From Hymenoscyphus infarciens (lineage: Eukaryota > Ascomycota > Leotiomycetes > Helotiales > Helotiaceae): a stretch of DNA of 64,000 bases. Under the pieces are notes generated by a model. It had not been told where the DNA came from and made no database searches. It was given only the letters and a program-made list of their open reading frames with translations. Positions 23,285-32,481 of this stretch are shown piece by piece. The DNA is taken from the NCBI GenBank assembly GCA_001414345.1, contig LLCB01000018.1:297522-361521 (forward strand). Reading direction: 5' to 3'. Position 1 is the stretch's first letter, and every line of letters starts with the position of its first letter. The position numbers and the translations under genes are program-made.

Positions 23285-23390
23285 TTCATTTTTCGTTCGT
23301 ACTTGCCAACCTAGCTTATTGTCCTAACTTTCTAGGAGAATGTAAGGTAATTAGCCTAAATACTTGGGACAATTTGATATTTCCCTAGAT
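23285..23390. repeat. Dispersed repeat relic, copy A
   Basis: This segment aligns in the same orientation with 31655-31770 over about 100 bp with small gaps. Neither copy has coding capacity. Confidence 0.5.
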
Positions 23391-23823
23391 GGCTTGGAAC
23401 AAGAAAGTTCGATTGTCCAAAGATATTTGGGTAATATCTAGGTAGAAAGTGTGGCACAACGAGCTATTGACTGCCGTTCTTCTTGACTACTGAGAGCCTG
23501 GCTATTGTAGGCATCTTCGAAGTGGATTATGCAGTCCTTTGTGTTCTCTCTTTGTTGTGATTGTATTGGCTGTTTTATCTCTTGTATTACAGGAATAAAG
23601 AGCCGTTTCACAATTCAATGGGAGTAAGAACTATTGTACTGAGTTTTTCTTTGATTAGAAACAATGTATTGTTCGTGTGAAATACGAATATTTATTTGCT
23701 GGGGCTCACTATGAGACCATCCATCCACCAGGCTTTCACACCGACCATTTTACTAGCACACCGATGTATTCTTACTCACAGTCTTAGTCACAGTTTTAGT
23801 AAATCCAGTTTTAATTCTTCAAC

Positions 23824-24348
23824 ATGGCCGACCAACTATCCCAAACCTTGGCTAACCTCGCTCTAGAGCCAAGCGACGACCTATCCCAAGCCCTCAACAA
23901 CCTCTCTCTAGAATCCACAGTCCAGACAGTAGGCCAAACCACAATCCGCATCGTCAAACCAAACCCTTACCTCGACCCGGACTACATCCCCCGGGATTTC
24001 AGCATCCCCACCTCGCTTCTTCAAAGATGCGTCTCCCTACGAAGCCGTCTACAAAGCAACCCAGATGTTGTGGACCTCATTGAGGAGCGAGGAGGTGTTT
24101 CACCCGCTAGTGTGGGCCACTTGGTGCATTTTTTGCACACTAGTAGTGTTTTATACAAGCTGGAATTGTTTGAGGGGGAGTTGGGAGATTGGAAGGAGTG
24201 CTTTTATGAGGCGCAGAGAGCCCGGGATTTTGTGAGTTTGGCGAAGTACTTGGTGCTGGACTTGGGGAGGGTGGAGTATGAGGTCGAGGAGTATATTCAG
24301 AGGATGTTGGACAGATGTGAGGAGTTGAGGCAGCGTCGCTATGCATAG
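23824..24348 (+). CDS. Orphan protein with duplicated N-terminal motif
   Basis: A 174-residue intronless frame begins at a well-placed ATG (TCAACATGGCC). The N terminus carries a short duplication, LSQTLANLALEPSDD followed by LSQALNNLSLES. The rest is mixed helix, including GHLVHFLHTSSVLYKLELFEG and a charged C-terminal helix ending EELRQRRYA. The pattern of a short hydrophobic helix, an acidic spacer and a final basic helix recalls the C-terminal half of fungal BTB-type proteins, but the BTB core is absent. Codon choice in the first third (C-ending) differs from the last two thirds (G- and T-ending). The gene sits alone between an AT-rich block and decayed coding fragments. The function is unknown. 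Confidence 0.6.
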   Translation: MADQLSQTLANLALEPSDDLSQALNNLSLESTVQTVGQTTIRIVKPNPYLDPDYIPRDFSIPTSLLQRCVSLRSRLQSNPDVVDLIEERGGVSPASVGHLVHFLHTSSVLYKLELFEGELGDWKECFYEAQRARDFVSLAKYLVLDLGRVEYEVEEYIQRMLDRCEELRQRRYA

Positions 24349-25365
24349 GCTTGTTTTTGATTTACTCGAACTCTTACTTGCATTGGGATAGGCTTGTATT
24401 TGATTCACTGTTACTCTTTCTTTTGCTTTTAAACGGTCTTATACAAATTCTCACTACCTAATAGAAAACCCCATAAGCAAGACTAAGGTATCGTTTTGCC
24501 TCTTCTATATAGAAACCCGATAGAAAAACTATAACTCAACAAAAACTTTTGCCGATGTACTTTATTTCCAACCTTTTCCTGTGCCTGACTTTTCATTTAA
24601 CTTTGTGACTGAACCTTAGCTCCAAATTTACGTTTTAAAAGAAACTGTTACCAAACTATCATCTACCTGTCATTTTGTTTTGAATACACCTTGAAATGTC
24701 TATTTTGAACTACCTTGTAGTACGATTCTGCCTTCCTCTTTGAGCTATAGGACTGATTCTCCGAAATTTGCGACCAGACTTATAGATAGTATGAGAGATC
24801 GTGATTGCTCCGGACATCAATTGATTGAGTTTAAAAGTGGTGATGCGGTTCTTGGACTATCGATATTGTACAAGGTCACCTAATAAAAATATAAACGAGG
24901 CTCGGCAGTATCTCTTAGAATGCCTAAGTCAGTGTGGTGATGTTTTTGGAACGCAGCTGCCTCTTGCGTAAGACTGGACTGGGCCGCACTTACAGAGCAG
25001 CAGTAAAATTCGGCGAGTTGGATCAAGGTCTTTAGTCGTGAAGAAATCCAATGTGAGAAAGAAAATTGCTTCGGGGAAAATTGATTTCGTCTCAGCCCCC
25101 ACCTCCCGGGCTTCATCGTGGGTGTGACACGCATCAAGGCCACCCCTCGACCCAGCCTCTTCAAATAATCCTTCCAACTCCTTTCAAGGCACCCACGACA
25201 ATAAAGCTTTTTATCTTGATATCCAACACTAATTTTTGAGATGCAGACGTCTTCTTCAATTCCTGAGCCCCCCCCCCCCTGATCAATTTCGAAGACACCG
25301 GCAACACAGCTGATAATAATCTAACTCTCCATGGCTTTCGACGCTTCAAGACCACTCATCTGTAG
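24349..25365. other. Intergenic, nothing recognised
   Basis: No gene is visible. A C tract of 13 bases lies at about 25268-25280. Near 25331 an ATG opens a 49-codon frame (MAFDASRPLICRAF) that is probably a chance overlap with the decayed gene that follows. Confidence 0.4.
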
Positions 25366-26482
25366 AGCCTTCGTTTCCTTGAAGAAGAAATTGCTGTTAC
25401 CGATCACCAGGGGAGGTCAGAACTTGTGGGCCAGCGAATTTCCACCAAACTATATGCTGAGAAAGTTATCAACACCAATATGAGGAAAACAACTTCAGTC
25501 AGCTTAGAGAGCAGAGTGCAATTATTAGCCCTATTGCTTTAGCTTTTGAACATTAAGTCGTGGTGGTGAGGAAAATAAGTGATAATGCGCTGATTTTTGG
25601 TGGGGTTTTGGCAACTGGCTCACGAGTTCTGAATACCCCTGGTGGATCATAAGATTTACCAAGCGGGATTGGGTCTCGGTTTAGACCCAACGACAAACGA
25701 CAGACTTAGCTTGAAGCGTCGCCTCAGAGACCGCGAAGAACCTGGAATAGAGAATACTATAACTCGAGAGCTTTTTCTGAAATTGCGACAATTGATACGA
25801 GGATATGGTAAGATAGTCGAATACTTTTTGAATAATGAGAGGCTAACACCTCAGCAGACGAAGCACTAGCTTCTTTCGGGAGTAGCGTGTCAATGGAAAC
25901 CTTCTCGTTGCTCGATTACGAGAAACAATCAAATCAAAGAGCAGACCTGACATTGCATGAGAAACTTTACACATGCCTCGTCCAGCCAGATCTTGGAACT
26001 CGCCAGAGTCAAGACCTTCTTCAACGTCAGCTGCAACAGCTGCCTCGTTTGTTTCGATACGAGAGACTATCGCGAAAAACGCAAAACAACCACGTCGAAG
26101 GGCCTAATGCAAACTACGCTCATAAGAACCGCAAATGGTCATATCCAAATATCATTTTGCTTGTTGCAGTTCTTGGTCGCGTTGTGATAGCAACCACAAC
26201 GGTCAAACAGGACGAGCTTGCCACAAAATAAAATGTTCTTTGTTTCGAAATGAAAAGTGCGGGGTTAATGAATGACTAGCCATGCGTAGTGCTACTAGAG
26301 GGATATGCGATTATGCCGACTCCCACAAGAACTGCGAGTGACAAGTGTATGCTTCTGCTGTGGCCTGCGTAAATGCAAAGAAGCTTTTAGAAGTTATCCT
26401 AGCAGAGGAAGTCATTGATATGGAGCCTATTTACAGTAAGTGTCTCTCCCGGTTTTCACTTAATTCTACATTGCTTGGACAG
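25366..26482 (+). pseudogene. Decayed multi-exon gene, unknown family
   Basis: Three protein-like fragments occur in order on the plus strand. First, 25366-25539 is open for 58 codons after a CTGTAG acceptor (SLRFLEEEIAVTDHQGRSEL). Second, a frame from about 25645 to 25807 (RLRDREEPGIENTITRELF) joins perfectly through a 47-nt intron (25808-25854, GTAAGA, GGCTAACA, TCAG) to 25855-26231, which ends with a hydrophobic helix (PNIILLVAVLGRVVIA). Third, 26343-26435 (VNAKKLLEVILAEEVI) ends at another good intron (26436-26482). No start codon fits, and TAG and TGA stops separate the parts. The consistent strand, order and splice sites argue for a once-functional gene. It could also be a live gene whose other introns I failed to see. 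Confidence 0.4.
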
Positions 26483-28023
26483 CAGTGAGTGGATTGGAGT
26501 CATTCCAAACACATCTCTGGGATATTTAGGGTCCACGTTTATCAAAAACATCACTCTGAAGCAAGTTCGCGGAGCTTTGTTAGTGCAATATTCAACCTGC
26601 TTCGGACTGTAGTCGCTCGATGGTGCCTTGCAAGAACATTGTCGTTATTGCCTGCGTCTTTTTTCCAGACCTCTTTCGTTTTTTAATACATCCCGAACTA
26701 GAATAATACCAATGGGCCCTGCAAAGTTGTATATCCCTAGTCACGGGAGTAAGATTTCGAAATTCTCTCATGTTAGCGTATACTAGCCAGGGCACACCTC
26801 CATTGCACTAATTTCGAAAAACCCATCCTACTTTTCGAAAAAGTTGTTGAAGTTCACAAGAGTCTACTTCCTACGCAGCCAAACAGACTCTTATCGTAGC
26901 ACGAACTAGCTAAGGCATATCTCGCTTGTAATCGGCTAGCTGGAAGTATTTTACCGCTTGAAGACCTTGTTAGAAACCAAGAGCATCTACAACGTTCACA
27001 TCCGGATCAATTGAAATCACAGTACGTACTATGTGAGGCACATTCCGCAAATTCGCAGTGTTCAAAAGCAATTAGTACAATAAGGGAAGTGATTTCTGTA
27101 CGACAAGGAGGACAGCATTCCGACCCACCGTTCTTTTTTGACTCGCAAAATCTTCAATCTAGGTGCCTTGCACTGGAAGCTCTCGCTTGCAGCTTTTGAG
27201 GGAAGATTCATGGTGCCACTAAGAAGGAGGTCTTACCGGGCAAGAATCTGATTGATAATATGTTCTTACCACGCAAGAATCTATTGAATTAAAAAGTCAC
27301 GCCGCGGATTGAAACCGATCATATGGTTATACCGCACAAGATCCTTTTCGAGAGACCATTTCCATCTTCACGTCTGCTATTCAAAGCTGATATCACAACT
27401 CTATCATCTAAACCATTCCCCAGGAGATTTTTAAAGCCGGTAAGCAAAAGGTTAATAGGACGACAACCTTTTGCGCCGAGTACTCTGGGCGTCAAAATTC
27501 GTCCTGTTTTTAACGATAAGCAGAGAGCGATATCATCTGAAACAAAAAAACCAGCCAACGTCTTTGTCCGCAAAACACGCGAGGACATTATAGACTCTTT
27601 CAAGAAACTGACTTTGAAACAATTGGATACAAACTTTAATCAAGGACCACTATTGGCTGTGGGTTGTGGATAGGTAGTTGACTTGGGACATTGCAAGAAC
27701 ATCGACTAAAGTCCACCTAAAATGACAAAGTTTAGACAAATAGAATCAACCAAGGAATTGGGCGTTTGGCCGTTGCAAACTTGGAGATCAAAGCTTTGGG
27801 TTTTTAATACAATTTCTTCACCTTGAGTCTCGAGTACTTGATGAATTATGTACCGCAGAATAATAAGGGTGACATCCACACTTTCCAATTTTTCGCCGCA
27901 ACTCCATTCGCCAAAAATATCAAAGATTGAAACAAACCACTTCTACTCTTCTTTCCGTTTCGAAATTTCTACTCTTGGTCTATCATGGGAATTAGAAGTC
28001 AATTTTCCAACGGAAATGAATGC
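26483..28023. other. Intergenic, possible further coding remnants
   Basis: No gene is supported. A plus-strand frame of 116 codons at 27323-27673 contains a plausible helix (REDIIDSFKKLTLKQLD) but no recognisable domain; it may be another fragment of the decayed gene upstream. The remainder has stops in all frames. Confidence 0.35.
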
Positions 28024-28548
28024 TTACACAGCAGCAGTGACAGATTTCTTCTCATGCCCATGATATGTTTCACCCATCTCGTCCGTTTGCCCCTCAAAAA
28101 GCATCAGTAGCGCAGGGAAAAGTCCAAAGAACAACAATGTCACAGCTCCTAGACCTGCTGCAGCCAAGTCCGTCTCCCAAATCCACTCTGTGTATCCTTT
28201 CTCGTACAAATAGATGCCACTCGCTAGTTCAGCGACGAGCATGAAAAATAGTGAAAGGGTACCAATTGCCAGTCGGAACCCTGCTACTCGTGGAATCTCG
28301 TAGTGTGCAACGAGCCATCTTGCCCAGAGTATATTGGTGATGAAGAAAAATGGGAGAGTGATCAATTCGGATTGAGGTTGTGTGAGGTGGTGAAGTGGTT
28401 GAAGGTGGAAAAGGCGGTATGAGGCAATCAGACAGCCCGTGCTGAACGCGAGGAATGTGTAGAGCAGGGACAGTCGGATGATGAATATTGCCAGCGCAAT
28501 GTCCCACAGCAGCTCAAATACTGAGGTTGTTGTCTCGAAAAGTATCAT
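28024..28548 (-). CDS. Four-helix membrane protein, unknown function
   Basis: The frame encodes 174 residues from the ATG at 28548. The same frame stays open up to 28740, but the extra N-terminal 64 residues are Ser/Lys-rich and rich in Asn and look like translated leader, so I prefer the inner start. Four hydrophobic segments are seen at about residues 12-42, 62-82, 96-122 and 132-158, with ITNILWARWLVAHYEIPR as a conserved-looking loop and a polar tail (HGHEKKSVTAAV). The layout matches a small family of uncharacterised fungal membrane proteins. It probably resides in an internal membrane or the plasma membrane, since there is no cleavable signal. No transport or enzyme motif is seen. Confidence 0.7.
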   Translation of the reverse strand: MILFETTTSVFELLWDIALAIFIIRLSLLYTFLAFSTGCLIASYRLFHLQPLHHLTQPQSELITLPFFFITNILWARWLVAHYEIPRVAGFRLAIGTLSLFFMLVAELASGIYLYEKGYTEWIWETDLAAAGLGAVTLLFFGLFPALLMLFEGQTDEMGETYHGHEKKSVTAAV

Positions 28549-29815
28549 TCTGACAGTGTCGAGGTCTTCGTTGGGCGCTTGTTTGGTTTTCAAGAATTGT
28601 TTGTTTTGATAATTGATCTGGTTTTCAATTGACAAAAAAAGAATTGAGGACGGGAAGAATTTATATTTACTCAATGATGGTATCGTGCTGATATGATATT
28701 TTAGAGGTGGCGATTTTGTGGTGTGATCCTTCCATTCCATTGTAACGCGATAACGTGATGCGCAGGCTGCACGAGAGCGTTTTCCCGCATAGTTTCACGA
28801 TACAATGAATCATAAATTCGTAAGAAGTCCATCAGGAGATTTCTTAAGAAGCCGAAGAGTGAGGTCATCCACGAGGGGGGGGTCAGAACTCGGGAGCCGA
28901 TCGTGAAAACCACACCAAAAACCAACGATTTCACTCTGATATCATTCAACAACCCACCTTAAGGTCAAAGTTCTAAGCATAACATTTTGTTCTGGATACT
29001 CCGATCCTTAGACCTTCTCAGCTCGTTTTTGGAAAATTGTTGTTGTTGAGCTAGTCACTATTCTTTTAGGTGTGTTTTTGATGGCCCACTAGTTCTGATC
29101 CCCTGGCTTAGAGCGTATTGCCCCCACCGTGTCAACAAAGAAACTTAGCCCAAAGTGGCCAAAAAATAGACATCTAAAAGAGAGCAAAAGGTTTTACCAC
29201 CCCAACGAGCAGCTCGCCTCACCCCCTCAACGAAGGTGTTATTTTTCTCGAGGAAAGTAGCTAAATACGGTGAACTGAGTAATCGTGGTTGAAACATCTG
29301 TCGTTTGCGACCGACTTATATATTGCGGCTCTTATGGACTTTTGGATTAAGTTAGGATGTAAGGGCTTTTGCTATCTTAAGACTTGAAGGATATTGAGAG
29401 ATTGATGTTCGATGGTCTTCTGGGCTGGCGTAAGTCTACCAACTACCTTCTGAGAAGCGTGCCTGTGTGTGCCTGCTTTATTTTGACCTTGGTGATTCTA
29501 GTCTTATGTTAATGGTTCTCGCTGGAGTTTCTTAACATCGGCTTTGGGATCTGCGGTTGAAGGAACAGGCACTTGCTTTCCTTCTGAGGCACGTGTCTTG
29601 TTGATAGCGAACATTGCCAGATGCTTTGGGGTTATTTCTTAGAAGAAACCTTCATAATAGGTGGTGGCTATGGTGCAGATGAGACGTTGAGCACTTGTAG
29701 TCGCATTTGGAGCTTTTGGAGTATGTGAAGGCACATGCGCATGAAGCCATATTCAACATTAACTTTCACTGCTGAACACATATCTGTCAAGCGATCAACT
29801 TGAATTTGTTATTTT
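28549..29815. other. Intergenic, nothing recognised
   Basis: This holds the leader of the four-helix membrane protein at its left end and the 3' flank of the cysteine-rich candidate at its right end. No frame or repeat stands out in between. Confidence 0.4.
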
Positions 29816-30284
29816 CTACCCTGGTTTGAAGTTGAATGAGCCCTTTCCACCAATCATTCCATTCCCATTTTCCCATTTTCCCTCACTCTTCGATTCATCA
29901 CCGCCTTGAGGTTTTCCCTGGAAAACCAAAATTGGAGCTCCGGATTGCTCAGTGATACATTCTAAATCTCCAAAGAAACTACCTACACAGTAAGGAGATT
30001 TATTCAACATACGGCATTTGAGTGTGCCACAATCAGCGATTCGAATCCAGTTGCCACTGAAGCATTCATACTATTTCTTGGTTAATTATTCAACTCGTTT
30101 CTTCACAGTGTTCAGTCTTACTTGCCATTTGGCTTGCACCACATATACACACTCTCTCTCGTGAGCAAGAAGCTGCCGTGATATCGGCAGCATCTTGGTC
30201 TGGTGTAGGCATTGTAGAGACTCTTGTGAGCATGGCGGCGACGAGGATTGATGTTTTTAAGAGTTGTATTGTGCAAAAATGAAT
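29816..30284 (-). CDS. Cysteine-rich secreted-protein candidate with GC-AG intron and no ATG at signal peptide
   Basis: Exon 2 (29816-30070) and exon 1 (ending at 30126) join in one frame only if the 55-nt intron uses a GCAAGT donor (GC-AG type, TTAAC branch site, AATAG acceptor). The joined product has CSRERVCICGASQMYECF, then ADCGTLKC and LNKSPYCVG, at least eight cysteines, followed by a Gly/Lys-rich tail. Upstream the frame continues through a typical signal-peptide core (CTIQLLKTSILVAAMLTRVS) to an ATT at 30284-30282 directly after a TGA; no ATG lies there. The first ATG (30233-30231) falls inside the hydrophobic core and gives 120 residues; from the ATT it would be 137. Either the start was lost, or a non-AUG start or an upstream exon is used. 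Small secreted cysteine-rich proteins are common effectors, but no family is recognised. Confidence 0.5.
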
Positions 30285-32481
30285 TCAGTTTGGAGAGCTT
30301 AGAAAAGACACCTTAAAAGCCAGTTCAAACTCTTCTCAAGTGTGTAACAAACGATCTTCATGCTTGCCCAACTTTCCTACCATGTTTTAGGTAAGCCATC
30401 AAATTTTGGATCGAGCGTCAAGTCGAAGTGAACTTTCTTCCTTGGTGTGTTCTCCCTGGAAGAAACAAACATTCCAGGCCACCCACATCACTTGGCTGTG
30501 TCACATGTCTGCATGAACACGCAATAGGCAAAAGGCTTTGCTTAGAGTTTACATTCCATCGTGATGTGCTCCTCGGAACTGGTTCAAAGCCCAACTTATG
30601 AAAGAATAATTGTCAGCTCGGGATACCTCTCTCTGAATTTGATAGAAGCTAGGAATCGCGCGTGGATTCAATATGCCCTTTGGACAGAGAGTAAAGGTGA
30701 TTTGCGAGCAGTGGTGGTGTTCTCCTTTCCCAATTTACGAATCAAGAAGGTAGCACATGCGAAGTGTCACAATGCAAAGTTCGTATCACCAGCTCATCAA
30801 CACCACATACCGCCGTTCTCAAATACCAAGCAAACTTCGAGAATCTCCATATCAAATAAATATATGTACGACGTCGCTTGGGAGCTTGTGAGACCATTCC
30901 TCCGACTCCAATAAACTGTCGGTAGTACGACCGAGTTCTGGTCGTCTGCTGTGGAAAGATTGGCTTAATTGCCTTCAGATGAGCCACAATTTTCAAGAAC
31001 CAAGATCCAAGTATCAGTGGAGTTTGGTTATCAGAAAGAGAAAACAATTCCTAGACGGGGTGTTGACCCACGTCAAAAACCCAGTGGTTATATGGAAGGG
31101 GGATTGTGGTTCCAAAGCAACCCAGACGCAACCGGGTTTTGATAACATGTTTACATGATTTCTCAGCTACAGGCTGGGAAGTAACCATGTACCCCAAAGT
31201 AACTAAGCGAGCCAGTGTTCAAGGCCATGGAAACCACCTGGTGGACAAAATAAGTGGCGGGAATTAGCGAACCCGTCAACTTTTGAAGTATATCTTAGCA
31301 CAACACTGTCAGAAGAATACAAGAAAAATATTAACTGAGGCAGAGGGGTTTAATTAATAGTCGCTTTTTGAAGTACATTTGTGTTGTGCTATATTGTGTT
31401 AAGTCGATTTGAAGTGTCCACAGGGTGGAAGCCAGCCACCCTTTGAAAAAAACCAGACTTCCTAGTTCCCTTTGCATTTTTTGTTGGTTGTGAAGTGTAC
31501 GTGAAGAGACAATCAAAAGCCAGTAAGAAAAGTGTTTATAATTTCTAACCTCATTGCTGCTCATTTTATTGCTACTTACAGACTCGGGCCTTGATATCCC
31601 CTCAACAGTGTGTGTATACGCTCTCGCGATGAACTTTAAGAGTGGCAGTACTTACAACGGGTTCGTTCGTACTTGCCTATCGATCTCGTTATTCCAACTT
31701 TCTAGGAGAATTCAAGTTAGTTTTCCAACACACTTAGAACAATTAGGAATATTAACCTATATTCTTAGAAAAATCACTAGTTCGCCTAGTTTTGACAGCG
31801 TGGCTATGTTAGATCCTTGGCTATAACTTTGGTCTTGTTCTCATGGCTATGTTGACAGAAGCAGATAAGGTAATATGGGGAAACTTCCTATTGTCGTCAA
31901 CAGCCCTTCAACAAGCACAGAAAATGGTAGAACTTTGAAACTTAGCGCCAATGAGGAAAAGATTTCAATTGCCCTCTAATACTAACACTCTAGTTCTTGA
32001 TGAGTTAGCAATGACAAAAGGTTTGCTATGAAACTCAGGAATTCACAAAAAGAGTGCCACATAACATCGTTTCCCTACAAAACCACTTCAAATCTAAACA
32101 AAATTATATTTGATCTAAAAGCACGAACACTACTCTACCACCTGTGGAGATAGGTTCAAAGAAGGCCTTTAGTAAGAAGAAGCGAAGAGATCTTCTAAGG
32201 CCAGTTCAACTCCAGCTTAGAGTGTTTCTTTGAAGCTCTCATATAATCAGCTATGACACTGTAGGTATAATGTCCCCTGTGATATATATAATAGGCAACA
32301 TCATTAGTTCTTTCTAAAGGTCCTTGTGAATTTTATTTCAGTTAAGTGAGTTCATTCAATTCTCTTTGTTGAAGTAGAAAGACAAAAACAAAACTTCTAG
32401 TGGCCAAGTTAGAAAGTCAGGCAAGCCGGATGATTTTCGGCTGAACCAAAAACAGGGGGGCAGTGGCTCAGATCGGTTGCT
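30285..32481. other. Intergenic with dispersed-repeat relic
   Basis: No gene is supported. At about 31655-31770 lies a diverged copy of the segment at 23285-23390. The stretch 31800-32400 is moderately AT-rich. The sequence directly before 32482 (GGCAGTGGCTCAG) belongs to the leader of the next gene. Confidence 0.4.
31655..31770. repeat. Dispersed repeat relic, copy B
   Basis: It shares CGTTCGTACTTGCC, then TTATT.C.AACTTTCTAGGAGAAT and AGNACAATT blocks in the same order as the copy at 23285-23390. Many of the differences are transitions. This points to an old transposable element present at least twice in the window. Confidence 0.5.

Larger units (their letters stand above)
21542..23823. other. 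AT-rich block with repeat relics
   Basis: No gene is visible. From about 22440 to 23160 the sequence is strongly AT-rich with stops in all frames, as in RIP-mutated transposon remains. At about 23285-23390 a segment is clearly related to 31655-31770 (shared words CGTTCGTACTTGCC and ACTTTCTAGGAGAAT). T-tracts at 22027-22036 and 22050-22061 are separated by GGAGAAAACAA. The last 150 bp should contain the promoter of the next gene. Confidence 0.5.

Noticed and set aside
30030..30050. GATTCGAATCC as a tRNA T-arm
   Set aside because: No matching acceptor, D-arm or anticodon stem surrounds it; the bases code for part of the cysteine-rich protein on the other strand.
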